Source: Metaruminococcus_A sp050943475 (lineage in GTDB: Bacteria > Bacillota > Clostridia > Oscillospirales > Ruminococcaceae). From it: a stretch of 64,000 nucleotides of DNA. The stretch covers positions 124,001-188,000 of the forward strand of contig JBMNPF010000001.1 in assembly GCA_050943475.1 (NCBI GenBank), read 5' to 3'. Shown in pieces: positions 34,939 through 43,840 of the stretch. Every line of letters begins with the position of its first letter. Within the stretch, counting starts at the first letter, position 1. The notes under the pieces were generated by a model. The model saw only the letters and a program-made list of their open reading frames with translations, had not been told where the DNA came from and did no database searches. Made by a program: the position numbers and the translations under genes.

Positions 34939-36213
34939 ATGAAAGTCGTTACCGATTTAATTTGCGATACCCCCATCCCCCGGATGGTGCGGGTGCGCCA
35001 GAAATTTGACGATACCTGCGTCCCGCCGGAGGCAATCCGGGAAACCGTAATGCGGGAGCTCCGCCGGGAGGAGATTGCCGCCGGGGTAAAGCCGGGGATG
35101 AAAATTGCCATCACCTGCGGGAGCCGTGGTATCAACAACGGCGCAGTGATGGCAAAGGCCATTGTGGATTTTGTAAAAGAACGCGGAGCGGAGCCGTTTA
35201 TCACGGCCTCGATGGGCAGCCACGGCGGGGCGACCGCCGAGGGTCAGCTCCAAATCCTCACCGATTACGGCATTACCGAAGCGGCAATGGGCTGCCCGGT
35301 GAAATCCTCGATGGAGGTTGTCGAGATTGGGAAAACCGAGACCGGCCTGCCGGTCTGGATGGACAAATATGCCTCGGAGGCCGACGGCATCCTGCTGTTC
35401 AACCGCATCAAGCCGCACACCTCTTACCGGGGCGTTTACGAAAGCGGACTGATGAAGATGATGGCCATCGGGCTCGGTAAGCAGGCGGGCGCGGAGGCGA
35501 TCCACGGGCAGCATCCTTCGGTGATGAAGGACATGATTCCCCTCTATGGCAAAACGGTTCTGCAGGAACGCAACGTCATCGGCGGGATTGCAGTGGTGGA
35601 AAACGCTTACGATCATCCCTGTGTCATCAAGGGGCTGACAGGGGCGGAGATCATCACCGAGGAGCCAAAGCTCAAGGAACTGAGCTTTAAAACCATCGCG
35701 CGGCTGCTGTTTGATTCCTGCGACGTGCTGGTGGTGGACCAGATTGGCAAAAACATCAGCGGCGACGGCATGGACCCCAACGTCACCGGCCGGTTCTGCA
35801 CCGAATATGCGGACGGCGGCATTGACGCCGAGCGGGTCGTGGTGCTCGACCTCACCGACGAGACCCACGGCAACGCGCACGGCTGCGGTCTTGCCGATGT
35901 GACGACCCGCCGCCTGTACGACAAAATGAAGATGGAAATGACCTATCCGACGGCTGTCACCAACACCTTTTTAAATCTAATGAAGATCCCCATGGTGATG
36001 GACAACGACCGTGAGGCGCTCCAGCTCGCTCTCAAGAGCTGCCATAATGTAGGGCCGCAGGGTGCAAGGGTTATCCGCGTTCGTAACACGGCGCACATTG
36101 AGGAAATTGAGGTCTCAGAGGCGCTGCTGCCGGAGGTGGAGCAAAACCCGAACCTGGAGCTGCTTTCGGAGCCCTATGAATGGGCGTTCGGAGCCGACGG
36201 AAACCTTTGGTAA
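34939..36213 (+). CDS. LarA-like (DUF2088) protein, putative hydroxyacid racemase/epimerase
   Basis: A 424-residue protein related to nickel-pincer lactate racemase LarA. I see GMKIAITCGSRGINN near residues 53-67, TASMGSHGGATAEG, FNRIKPHTSYRG and AIHGQHPS, which carry the His/Lys positions expected of the family. No larB, larC or larE (pincer cofactor genes) occurs in this window. Lying between the two parts of a UxaA-like dehydratase, it may epimerise C2 of a sugar acid before or after dehydration. That role is inferred. Confidence 0.72.
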   Translation: MKVVTDLICDTPIPRMVRVRQKFDDTCVPPEAIRETVMRELRREEIAAGVKPGMKIAITCGSRGINNGAVMAKAIVDFVKERGAEPFITASMGSHGGATAEGQLQILTDYGITEAAMGCPVKSSMEVVEIGKTETGLPVWMDKYASEADGILLFNRIKPHTSYRGVYESGLMKMMAIGLGKQAGAEAIHGQHPSVMKDMIPLYGKTVLQERNVIGGIAVVENAYDHPCVIKGLTGAEIITEEPKLKELSFKTIARLLFDSCDVLVVDQIGKNISGDGMDPNVTGRFCTEYADGGIDAERVVVLDLTDETHGNAHGCGLADVTTRRLYDKMKMEMTYPTAVTNTFLNLMKIPMVMDNDREALQLALKSCHNVGPQGARVIRVRNTAHIEEIEVSEALLPEVEQNPNLELLSEPYEWAFGADGNLW

Positions 36214-36246
36214 TCCGGTTATTTTGAAGCAAAGAAGGGGAACAAT

Positions 36247-36531
36247 ATGCCCAGAGCAATTTTGGTAAATGCAAAAGACAATGTGGCGGTTCTGGTTGAA
36301 CCGGCCAAACAGGGAGAAACGGTTTGTGTCGATCGGGATGGCCAGTCTCCGCTCGAGCTTGTTGCGGCACGTGATATTCCGGTCTACCACAAAATGGCGC
36401 TGATGGAGATTAAAAAGGGCGCGTCGGTGGTAAAGTACGGAGAGGAAATTGGCGTTGCAACGGCGGATATTGCCCAGGGAAGTCATGTGCATGTCCACAA
36501 CGTGGAAAGCCGCGCCATGCAGGAACGGTAA
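36247..36531 (+). CDS. UxaA-family SAF-domain small subunit
   Basis: A 94-residue SAF domain, the N-terminal part of altronate dehydratase as a separate protein. YGEEIGVATADIAQGSHVHV and HNVES near the end are the family signature. It should pair with the 387-residue large subunit encoded at 33761. The gap to the LarA-like gene is 33 bases, with AGAAGGGG before the ATG. It is the last gene of the operon; a hairpin terminator follows at 36665-36690. Confidence 0.87.
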   Translation: MPRAILVNAKDNVAVLVEPAKQGETVCVDRDGQSPLELVAARDIPVYHKMALMEIKKGASVVKYGEEIGVATADIAQGSHVHVHNVESRAMQER

Positions 36532-36664
36532 ACGGGCGGATTCTATCCGCTTCGCTGTACCGGTTCCACCTGCTTGGATGGGATTCTGCGGCCTATGCCT
36601 TAAACAGAGAAGATTTACTTCCTGCCGCCTGGTGTAAGGCTGTAAAAATATTTATAATGAGAAA

Positions 36665-36690
36665 GGGCGGCATACTATGCCGCCCTGTTT
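36665..36690 (+). terminator. Terminator of the UxaA/LarA operon
   Basis: GGGCGGCAT (36665-36673) pairs with ATGCCGCCC (36677-36685), followed by TGTTT. The stem covers the first possible ATG of the PAP2 gene, which argues for the later start there. Confidence 0.6.
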
Positions 36691-36703
36691 CCAAAGGAAC
36701 AAG

Positions 36704-37243
36704 ATGCAATTTGACCTGAACTTTTTAATTTGGATCCAGCAGAACCTGCGCTCCGCCCTGCTGGACGGCGCTATGGTGTTTGTTTCAACCATCGGCAATG
36801 CCGGTATGGTTTGGCTTGTTGCATCCGCCGCGCTTATCTGCACCCGGCGGTACCGCAAGTATGGTTTGGTACTGGTGGGGGCGCTGGTATTGGGGTATTT
36901 GGTGGGGGATGTGCTCATCAAAAACCTGGTTTGCCGCCCCCGCCCGTTCACCGAAGTCAGCGGGCTGGAGTTGTTGATCCTACCGCCGAACAGTTTTTCG
37001 TTCCCCTCGGGGCATACCCTCTCCTCCTTTGCGGCTGCTACGGTGTTGTTCGCCGCAAACCGGCGGTTCGGCACGGCGGCGTATTTGCTGGCGGCGCTCA
37101 TTGCCTTTTCGCGTATGTACCTGTTTGTCCACTACCTGACCGATATTTTGGCTGGAATGCTCTGCGGCATTGCGGTTGCATGTATGGCCTTGTGGGCGGC
37201 GCGGATGGTGGAACACCATATCTTGTACCGGCGCGGAAGTTAG
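36704..37243 (+). CDS. PAP2-superfamily membrane phosphatase
   Basis: A 179-residue membrane protein with about five helices and all three phosphatase motifs: KNLVCRPRP (KxxxxxxRP), PSGH and SRMYLFVHYLTD (SRxxxxxHxxxD). Such enzymes dephosphorylate undecaprenyl pyrophosphate or phosphatidic/phosphatidylglycerol phosphates at the outer face. I chose the ATG at 36704 (AAAGGAAC upstream), because the earlier ATG at 36677 lies inside a terminator stem. Confidence 0.88.
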   Translation: MQFDLNFLIWIQQNLRSALLDGAMVFVSTIGNAGMVWLVASAALICTRRYRKYGLVLVGALVLGYLVGDVLIKNLVCRPRPFTEVSGLELLILPPNSFSFPSGHTLSSFAAATVLFAANRRFGTAAYLLAALIAFSRMYLFVHYLTDILAGMLCGIAVACMALWAARMVEHHILYRRGS

Positions 37244-37282
37244 AAATTACCACACGGTTTTTTTGCCGGATTTCGTTGCAGT

Positions 37283-37311
37283 TTGACAAATGATGTGTTA
37301 AACTGTACCAT
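37283..37311 (+). promoter_or_regulatory. Promoter of GH25 lipoprotein gene
   Basis: TTGACA (37283-37288), a 17-base spacer and TACCAT (37306-37311). A TTTGTG-type microrepeat follows before the GGAGGGG ribosome site. Confidence 0.75.
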
Positions 37312-37371
37312 ACATAAATTTGTGTTTATGTTTGTGTTTGTGTTTTCGCGTTTTAAGTTGGAGGGGTTCTC

Positions 37372-38682
37372 ATGTCAAAATTCAGAGCAGGCGTGCTGGC
37401 CATTGCCGTTGTATTTGCGTTTGCCGCGCTGGCGGGCTGCAAATCCGTTGACCAGGATGTCAGTACGTTTGCCCGTTCTTATACGCCCAAAGGGGTTGCA
37501 AAGCAGGTTTTGTCCGACCTGAATTCGGAGAGCAGCTCGGAAAGCTCTTCAGAGGAGAGTTCTTCGGAAGAAAACTCCAGCTCGGAGACGCCGGTTGAAG
37601 TTGCACCGGCGCCGGAACAGCCAATTCAGGAAAATGTAAACGTTGCGGAGGACCCAACTTTTAAGCCAACCGAGAAAGACGAGGCGGAAGATTCCCAAAA
37701 GCCGTCCAATGGGGACGGCGGCAGCAGTGATGAAGGCGTTGTCGTTATCCCGCCGGAGGAAACACCGTCCGACAGTTCCAGTTCGGATTCTTCTTCAGAC
37801 AGCTCCAGCTCCGACTCCGGAAGCTCGGATTCTTCTTCGGACAGCTCTAGTTCCGACTCCAGCAGTTCCGATAGCTCCAGCGATTCTTCATCGGATTCCT
37901 CAGCCGATCAGCCGCCGCAGAACGGCTGGTACACCAATCCCAGCGACGGCAAGAAATATTATTATGTCAACGGCAAAACCAAGCCGGAGGGCTGGCATTT
38001 TATCGACAACATCGGCTATTATTTTGATCAAAACGGTGCGGTTGGTTCCAAAGCGGGCATTGATGTGTCCAAATGGAACGGAAACATCGACTGGGCCGCT
38101 GTAAAAGCGGATGGCATTGATTTTGCCATAATCCGGGTTGGTGTGCGCGGTTACGGAACAGATCCCGGTTCCGGGCGTATTGTAATTGATGAAAAATTCA
38201 CCTACAATATTCAGCAGGCACAGGCCAATGGCATTGAAGTTGGCGTTTACTTCTTTACCCAGGCAATTTCGGTGGAAGAAGGCATAGCGGAAGCTGACTT
38301 TGTTATTGATGCGCTGAAGCCTTACAGCAACGTAAAACTTGTTGCGTTTGACACCGAAAAATCCGGTGCGGGGCCAAATGAGGTTGGCCGTGGCGATACC
38401 ATTGACGCCAAGCTCCGCACCGACATTGCCATTGCTTTCTGTGACAGGGTTAAAGCGGCAGGGTATACCCCTTTGATTTATTCGGATTCATCTTGGTTCC
38501 AGCATCGGTTGGAGCTGAACCGTTTGGACGGTTATCTCAAATGGCTGGCCTACTGGCCGAAAAACAACGTCGATATACAGTTTGCCTGGCAGAAACCAAT
38601 CGCCATGTGGCAGTTCTGTTCCGATGGTTCGGTAAAGGGAATAAACGGACGAGTTGACCGCAACGCCTGGAAAATTGTATAA
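37372..38682 (+). CDS. Lipid-anchored GH25 muramidase with Ser/Asp-rich linker
   Basis: A 436-residue exported lysozyme. The lipobox LAGC is at residues 20-23. A Ser/Glu-rich segment lies at about 48-70, and a low-complexity linker of almost only Ser and Asp at about 133-180. One cell-wall-binding (choline-binding-like) repeat follows at about 183-222 (WYTNPSDGKKYYYVNGK, then GWHFIDNIGYYFDQNG). The GH25 domain runs from about 225 to the end: GIDVSKWNGNIDW, and the catalytic VAFDTEKS (Asp and Glu). It would cut peptidoglycan glycan strands while tethered to the membrane through the flexible linker. Confidence 0.92.
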   Translation: MSKFRAGVLAIAVVFAFAALAGCKSVDQDVSTFARSYTPKGVAKQVLSDLNSESSSESSSEESSSEENSSSETPVEVAPAPEQPIQENVNVAEDPTFKPTEKDEAEDSQKPSNGDGGSSDEGVVVIPPEETPSDSSSSDSSSDSSSSDSGSSDSSSDSSSSDSSSSDSSSDSSSDSSADQPPQNGWYTNPSDGKKYYYVNGKTKPEGWHFIDNIGYYFDQNGAVGSKAGIDVSKWNGNIDWAAVKADGIDFAIIRVGVRGYGTDPGSGRIVIDEKFTYNIQQAQANGIEVGVYFFTQAISVEEGIAEADFVIDALKPYSNVKLVAFDTEKSGAGPNEVGRGDTIDAKLRTDIAIAFCDRVKAAGYTPLIYSDSSWFQHRLELNRLDGYLKWLAYWPKNNVDIQFAWQKPIAMWQFCSDGSVKGINGRVDRNAWKIV

Positions 38683-38684
38683 CC

Positions 38685-38717
38685 AAAGCCGCCGTACGTG
38701 GTACGGCGGCTTTTTTG
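38685..38717 (+). terminator. Terminator after GH25 gene
   Basis: AAAGCCGCCGTAC (38685-38697) pairs with GTACGGCGGCTTT (38701-38713), followed by more T. Confidence 0.92.
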
Positions 38718-38846
38718 TCGAACAAAACCGAAGCGGGGCGAATTTTGGCACAGCAAAAAAGCAGGCAATTATTGACTCGGGTAAGGAAGGCCCGGACGGC
38801 AACACTAAAATGGATATAAAAAACACAGCGGCAGGGACGGTGGACC

Positions 38847-39368
38847 ATGATCGTACAGATGACACAGCAGGAAAAGCAGCATGTGAAACAAATGCGGCAG
38901 TATATGCGGCGTGCTGATGAAGTGTACGCAGAAGAAAACCGCCTGGCGGAGAAAATTTTGACCCTGCTGCTCCATTCGCTGGCAAAATGCGGTCCCGCTT
39001 CTGCGGATATTCCGCGCTATTTGCAGGCGCTGCGCCTGCAGGACAGGCTGCTTTGCACAGAGGAGGCATACCAATATGGGAAACATGCGGCCTGCTGCGG
39101 CACAGCCGTGGCGGAGGGATTTGCCGCCTATCTTTCCGCTGTCTACTGCGGAGCCCAGGCCGCTGCTACTGAACGGGAGCTTTGGCGCTGTTACCGCAGA
39201 ATTGCCCGGAAAATGGGGGTCGCGTTGCTGGATGAACTGACCGAACTGGTGCGGGATTTGCACAGCCGTTCCGGCGAGCTGATGCTGGAGGTGTTTGAAG
39301 CGGGTTACATTGCGGGGCTTCAGCAAAAAGACGCCGCCGGAGAGGACGGGTTCGGCCAATCGCGGTAA
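38847..39368 (+). CDS. Hypothetical helical protein
   Basis: A 173-residue protein I do not recognise. It is rich in Ala, Glu, Gln and Arg, predicted helical, has no signal peptide or membrane helix, and contains several Cys residues (CGPASAD, CCGTAVAEG, YCGAQ). The ribosome site is weak (GGGACGG); a Met four codons later is an alternative start. The long open frame and codon use like the neighbours support a real gene. Confidence 0.5.
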   Translation: MIVQMTQQEKQHVKQMRQYMRRADEVYAEENRLAEKILTLLLHSLAKCGPASADIPRYLQALRLQDRLLCTEEAYQYGKHAACCGTAVAEGFAAYLSAVYCGAQAAATERELWRCYRRIARKMGVALLDELTELVRDLHSRSGELMLEVFEAGYIAGLQQKDAAGEDGFGQSR

Positions 39369-39572
39369 AATGAATACAGAATCGATGGCGGGGCTGGTTG
39401 TTCATCGACAAAGATTCCCGGTGCTTTTTCCCTAAGAAATTTTGGAGAATATGCAGTCTCGCCTTTACCACACAAGGACTGCAGACGGTGGACGGAGTGA
39501 TTGGTTTCCCGGCGGGATTCCGCCGGCTTATCTGGGGAATGAGATGAAAGAAGAATCTTTTCTGTAAAAGAG

Positions 39573-39598
39573 AAAGCACGGGCAATCGCCCGTGCTTT
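39573..39598. terminator. Terminator between hypothetical gene and aldo/keto reductase
   Basis: AAAGCACGGGC (39573-39583) pairs with GCCCGTGCTTT (39588-39598). On the minus strand a T-rich stretch follows, six bases beyond the reductase stop. Confidence 0.8.
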
Positions 39599-39604
39599 TA
39601 TAGG

Positions 39605-40513
39605 TTACGGAAGGTCGTTTCCAGCAGCTTTGTAAATGTCATACCACTCTTTGCGGGTGAGGACAACGTCCCCGCCCTTGGCAATGGCGCGGATGCGCTC
39701 CGGGTTGGTGGTGCCGCAAAGCGGCATAATCCCGGCGGGATGCCGCATGATCCAGGCGACCACAACCGCTACGTTTGGAATGCCGTACCGCTCCCCGATT
39801 TCGTCAATGGTCTTGTTGAGTTCGGGGAATTTGGGGTTATCCAGGTAAATGCCCTCAAACCAGCCGTATTGGAACGGCGACCAGGCCTGGATGGTAATGC
39901 CTTTGAGCCGTGCGTATTCCAGCATGCTGTCGTCGTGCTGGATGGAGCGCTCGGTTGTCATGTTCATGTGAATGCCGGAATCGATCATACCGGTGTGCAT
40001 AATGCCAAACTGGAGCTGGTTTGCGATGAGCTTGTGCGGTACCGCCTGCTGCAAAAGTTCCATGGTCAGCGGCTTAAAGTTGGAAACGCCAAAATAGCGA
40101 ACTTTTCCTTCCCGGTGAAGAAGCTCAAACGCTTCGGCAACCTCCTCCGGCTCCATGAGGGTATCGGCCCGATGAAGGAGCAGCGTATCAATGTGGTCGG
40201 TGTGCAGACGGCTCAAGGTGGTGTTGACCGCCTCTAAAATATGCTCTTTGGAGAGATCGTAGTGGCCGTTATGAACACTGCATTTGCTCTGGATGAGCAT
40301 TTGGTCGCGCAGCGACGGGGTGAGAAATTTCCCGAAGTTTTCTTCTGAGGTTCCGCCCATATAAATATCGGCAAGATCGAAGTAGTTGATGCCCTCTTCC
40401 AGGCAGGTGCGCACCAGCCTTTCGCCGTGTTCCAGCGAGAGGCCGCCCATGCGGGCACAGCCCAGGCCGATTTGGGAAGCAGGCAGCAGCCCGCCAATGT
40501 TGATTTGTCTCAT
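39605..40513 (-). CDS. Aldo/keto reductase
   Basis: A 302-residue TIM-barrel NADPH oxidoreductase. GINYFDLADIYMGG holds the catalytic Asp and Tyr, LIQSKCSV the Lys, and HIDTLLLHRAD the His. Near the C-terminus GTTNPERIRAIA forms the NADPH-binding end. It resembles the YdhF/YeaE group. The ATG at 40513 is favoured: AAAGGA lies nine bases upstream, while two earlier Met codons sit at or before that site. The physiological substrate is unknown. Confidence 0.9.
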   Translation of the reverse strand: MRQINIGGLLPASQIGLGCARMGGLSLEHGERLVRTCLEEGINYFDLADIYMGGTSEENFGKFLTPSLRDQMLIQSKCSVHNGHYDLSKEHILEAVNTTLSRLHTDHIDTLLLHRADTLMEPEEVAEAFELLHREGKVRYFGVSNFKPLTMELLQQAVPHKLIANQLQFGIMHTGMIDSGIHMNMTTERSIQHDDSMLEYARLKGITIQAWSPFQYGWFEGIYLDNPKFPELNKTIDEIGERYGIPNVAVVVAWIMRHPAGIMPLCGTTNPERIRAIAKGGDVVLTRKEWYDIYKAAGNDLP

Positions 40514-40821
40514 TTGCTGCATTCCTTTCTGTAACGATAACATGCATTTTTGATGGATAGGCTTATTATACCAATGAATGGATGGAGCTGCAAGACGGCG
40601 CAGACGCTTTACAAACGGGCTGTCCGCGGAATTTGGATGTAGTTTGGAAAATATATTCTTTCCGAGAGAGGCTTAGGCGGCAAGGAAGCCAGTGTCCCGC
40701 AGCCGGTGATGACCTCTTCCCTTCCTTTTGGGGCAACCCCCCGGCCATAAAAGGCCAGGGGTTGTCCATGTTGTTTTGATAACGTCTTGTCGGTTACAAG
40801 AGACTTTGCCGGGAAAATCGA
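40514..40821. other. Intergenic region with a hairpin
   Basis: A GC-rich hairpin lies at about 40733-40761 (GGGGCAACCCC... with AGGGGTTG) without a clear T-run. I see no gene. Confidence 0.35.
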
Positions 40822-41340
40822 TTATGCGCCCTGTGCGGCAAAGGGATCGACAAAGGTGCGCGCCGCCATTTCGGTGTCCAGCGCGTAGAGCATAGAGGCG
40901 TTGTCCCCAATGAAGTTGAGCTTCTGCAGAATCAGGCTGGCAGTCGATTCCTCTTCCACCTGTTCGTTGATATACCACTGGAGGAAATTGTAGGTGGCGT
41001 GGTCATTCTCCTGCATGGCAAGCGACGCGAGCTTGTTGATGAGCCCGGTAACCATTTCCTCATGCGCCAACGTTTTTTCAAAAATCTCCCGCAGGTCGCT
41101 GTATTCCGACGGAGGCGCTTTAATGTCGCCGAACGCCGGCGCTGCGCCGCGGTCTAGGAGATGCTCAAACATATGGGTGCCGTGCGCCATTTCCTCCTGT
41201 GCCTGCACATGCATCCAGTTGGCAAAGCCCTTAAAGCCCATCCGGTCGCATGCGGCGGACATGGCGAGATACAGGTAGGCCGAGTAATATTCCGCGTTGA
41301 CCTGTTCGCTGATTGCCTTTGTTAAGGTTTGGGATAACAT
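40822..41340 (-). CDS. Ferritin
   Basis: A 172-residue bacterial-type ferritin (FtnA). The ferroxidase glutamates and His are visible in EQVNAEYYSAYLYLAMSAAC and QAQEEMAHGTHMFEHL, with further sites in EKTLAHEEMVT and NEQVEEE. It stores iron as a ferric mineral in a 24-subunit shell and protects the anaerobe from iron and peroxide stress. An AGAAGG site precedes the ATG, and a -10-like TGGTAAAAT lies upstream on the minus strand. Confidence 0.95.
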   Translation of the reverse strand: MLSQTLTKAISEQVNAEYYSAYLYLAMSAACDRMGFKGFANWMHVQAQEEMAHGTHMFEHLLDRGAAPAFGDIKAPPSEYSDLREIFEKTLAHEEMVTGLINKLASLAMQENDHATYNFLQWYINEQVEEESTASLILQKLNFIGDNASMLYALDTEMAARTFVDPFAAQGA

Positions 41341-41666
41341 ATCAAGACCTTCTTTCCATATTTTTAGAATACCTCTATTTTACCACATCAGGGGACGAAA
41401 AACAGGCTGCAAACAGCAGAAAATTGTAAAACTTTTGCTGTGTCCGCTTTGCTGGGAGTAAGAAGCGCCAGAGCGGTACGGCTGTAAGGTCCGCGCTCTT
41501 TTTATGAAATTTCCCCGTGGCTGCCGCAAAAGCGGAGGCCGCCGTTACAAAGACCTGCACAACAAACGGATTGGCGGTATGCGGGCTTAAGTTCCCAGCT
41601 TGGGCCGGTCTGTTGGGTGGTTAAGCCGTGTACCGCTGGTTCCGGAGACTTTGTTCCTGTTTCGCC

Positions 41667-41699
41667 AAAAAAGGCGCTCCGTTTCTGCGGAGCGCCTTT
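41667..41699 (-). terminator. Terminator after second GH25 gene
   Basis: AAAGGCGCTCCG (41670-41681) pairs with CGGAGCGCCTTT (41688-41699); on the minus strand TTTTTT follows. The rest of 41341-41666 contains no recognised gene. Confidence 0.9.
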
Positions 41700-41702
41700 G
41701 GG

Positions 41703-42722
41703 TTACTGCATTTGAACGCCTTTTTCGTAGTCACAAAAAGCGTAATTGAGATCGACGTTGGTGGCAATGCCGTCAATCTGTCCTTTATTGGTATACTGCC
41801 AGAGGATGTAATCGTAGTCCGATTGAGGCGCCTCAGCCCAATTCGCAATCCAGAGATCGTAATGGGTGAGCTGCTCCCAGCCCGGGTGATAGACGAGCCA
41901 ACTGTCATAGGTGTAGACAATGGGAGTAAATCCCGCCGCAGCAATCGGCTCGCAAAAAGCGTTGACCACTGCGACCAGCTCTTCTTCAGAGAGTGCCTGG
42001 TGCTCTTCGCTTTCAATGTCAAAGGCAATGGGATGATCAATCAAATCGCGGTAAGGCTCCAGGATGGAAAGGCAGAATTCGGCCTCTTTTTTGGCATCCT
42101 CCGCTGTAAGAGCGTAGCTGAAATGGTAAGCGCCCACCTTTAAACCGGCCGCATGAGCACCCTGCACATTTTCGGCAAAACACGCGTCGCGCTGGTCTTT
42201 TTCTGGGTTCTCTTCGCCAAAACCGGTGCGCAGCATGGCAAAATTCATGCCGGCGGCCTTGACCTTCGCCCAGTCAATCTGCCGTTGGTAGACCGAAACG
42301 TCAACCCCCTGGTGTGCGGCGCCGTACCGGACCTCGGCGGTTGCGTCCGCAGTCCATGGGGATTCGTCGCTGACGGTGACCATCATGTGGATAAGCCCAA
42401 GCTCCTGCATGGTAAACCGCGCCGTATTGTGCTCGGAAGCCTCGCGTACAACAACCTTTTCATCGCCGTTCATATAGTAAAACTCGTAGTGCAGCTCCCC
42501 TTTTCCTCCGGTTGCAGAGGCGGTGAACAGCACTTCTTCTCCGGGAGCGGTCACAGGCCGATCCACCGAAACGGTCAGGGAAAGTTTAAAATCCTCCGCT
42601 TCCTGTGCATGGGCGCGGTCAAGCTCCCGCTGAACCAGGATTGTGCCGGCCAGCAGGGTGAGCAAAACGGCAATGATGATGAGCGGAATGAGCCATCTTC
42701 TTTTTTTACGGTATACAGGCAT
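41703..42722 (-). CDS. Membrane-anchored GH25 muramidase with Ig-like domain
   Basis: A 339-residue protein started at the ATG at 42722 (AGAGGAAAAACA upstream). A basic N-terminus MPVYRKKRRW and membrane helix (about 11-30) anchor it. Residues 45-140 form a bacterial Ig-like domain (VSVDRPVTAPGEEVLF...). The GH25 domain follows: GVDVSVYQRQIDW, the catalytic FDIESEEH, and WQYTNKGQIDGI near the end. It cleaves peptidoglycan outside the cell. It differs from the lipoprotein GH25 at 37372 by its anchor and accessory domain. Confidence 0.92.
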   Translation of the reverse strand: MPVYRKKRRWLIPLIIIAVLLTLLAGTILVQRELDRAHAQEAEDFKLSLTVSVDRPVTAPGEEVLFTASATGGKGELHYEFYYMNGDEKVVVREASEHNTARFTMQELGLIHMMVTVSDESPWTADATAEVRYGAAHQGVDVSVYQRQIDWAKVKAAGMNFAMLRTGFGEENPEKDQRDACFAENVQGAHAAGLKVGAYHFSYALTAEDAKKEAEFCLSILEPYRDLIDHPIAFDIESEEHQALSEEELVAVVNAFCEPIAAAGFTPIVYTYDSWLVYHPGWEQLTHYDLWIANWAEAPQSDYDYILWQYTNKGQIDGIATNVDLNYAFCDYEKGVQMQ

Positions 42723-43006
42723 TGTTTTTCCTCTGCAAGCTGTGTGGTTTTTGGATACGGATGAGTGTTTTCCAACCAGGGACACGAGCCGCGCTCTGGG
42801 TTCGTCTTATTTTTACGCAGACAACGCGGATAAAATGCCCCCATCTGCCAAAAGAGAAATTTGGATGGAAAAAGAAAGGACGCAGCTTTGCAGCCCCATT
42901 TCCGGGAAACCGACTTTGGAACAGCGGTTTTAAAGCACAGGCCGTGAAGCACAGCTATCAATCCGCCGTTTCCGGGCTGCCGTTACATCCGCCTTTCTGG
43001 GCTGCT

Positions 43007-43840
43007 TTAATCCAGCACGCCGAGATATTCCTCCAGGCACTGCCCCGCATTGTAGATAGCGGTCGCGTGCGCCACACCGACATAGCGGAAATGCCAAGGC
43101 TCGTACCCAATTTTGGTGACGTCCTCTTTATCCTTGGGGTAACGCATAATAAAGCCGTATTTGTGGGCGTTTTCAGCGAGCCATTTGGCTTCGGAGGTTT
43201 CTTCAAAGGTGTCAATAATTTCTTTGCCGGAATTCTGCCACTCAACCGAAATAATGTCGACCGCAAGGCCGGTGTGATGTTCGCTGCATCCCGGATAGGC
43301 AATGTATTCCAGCGTCAGCGCTTTGGCCTCCTCGTCGGAATACCCTTGCTGTTTATAATGGTTGATGTGCCAGTCGTAATAGGTTTGCTGCAACGCAATG
43401 GTGCGGTGTGAAGCGCGCAGGAACAGGCTTTGCCCGTCCTGCTTGGCGTCCTGGAACATTTTGAGGAGCGGCTCCACAATACGGGAATCCACCTTCATAT
43501 TGTCCAGGGCCGGGATATCGGCATAATTGCCGGTAATGGTGGTCAAATCAACGCTGAAATCCTCCGGCAGCGGGTGCGACAGGTTTGCAAGGACAAGCTG
43601 CCAGTCGTCGTCCGGCTCGGAAATCCGGCTTTGGGAGTCGGAGCTGTCGGAAACGTCGCTGGAAGAAGCGTCTGCCGAAGAATCGGTGCTTTCCGGCTGT
43701 GTGCTGCTGGTGCTTGCGGGTTCCTCGCTGCCCTTGTTGGATATTGCCCAAATTCCGGTGATTATACCGCCGATTGCAATCAACAGCACAAGAATCAATA
43801 TTACAATATTTTTTACTTTATAACGTCTTCTGCGTGCCAC
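43007..43840 (-). CDS. D-Ala-D-Ala carboxypeptidase, VanY/LAS family
   Basis: A membrane-anchored metallopeptidase. A basic stretch (RRRRYKVKN) and a helix (about 10-30) are followed by a Ser/Asp-rich linker. The catalytic domain shows RASHRT, SEHHTGLAVDI (Zn-binding His and Asp) and EPWHFRYVG (the third ligand). It trims the terminal D-Ala of stem peptides. I prefer the GTG at 43840 with AAAGG ten bases upstream. An ATG at 43894 (MKKVELGRN) is an alternative, but AGGA lies directly against it. Confidence 0.87.
   Translation of the reverse strand: MARRRRYKVKNIVILILVLLIAIGGIITGIWAISNKGSEEPASTSSTQPESTDSSADASSSDVSDSSDSQSRISEPDDDWQLVLANLSHPLPEDFSVDLTTITGNYADIPALDNMKVDSRIVEPLLKMFQDAKQDGQSLFLRASHRTIALQQTYYDWHINHYKQQGYSDEEAKALTLEYIAYPGCSEHHTGLAVDIISVEWQNSGKEIIDTFEETSEAKWLAENAHKYGFIMRYPKDKEDVTKIGYEPWHFRYVGVAHATAIYNAGQCLEEYLGVLD

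Noticed and set aside
36677..36703. Upstream ATG for the PAP2 phosphatase
   Set aside because: The ATG is part of the terminator stem of the preceding operon, while the ATG at 36704 has its own AAAGGA site.
37770..37910. Repetitive DNA that could be taken for a CRISPR array or minisatellite
   Set aside because: It is in-frame Ser/Asp codon repetition inside the GH25 gene, without spacers of constant length.
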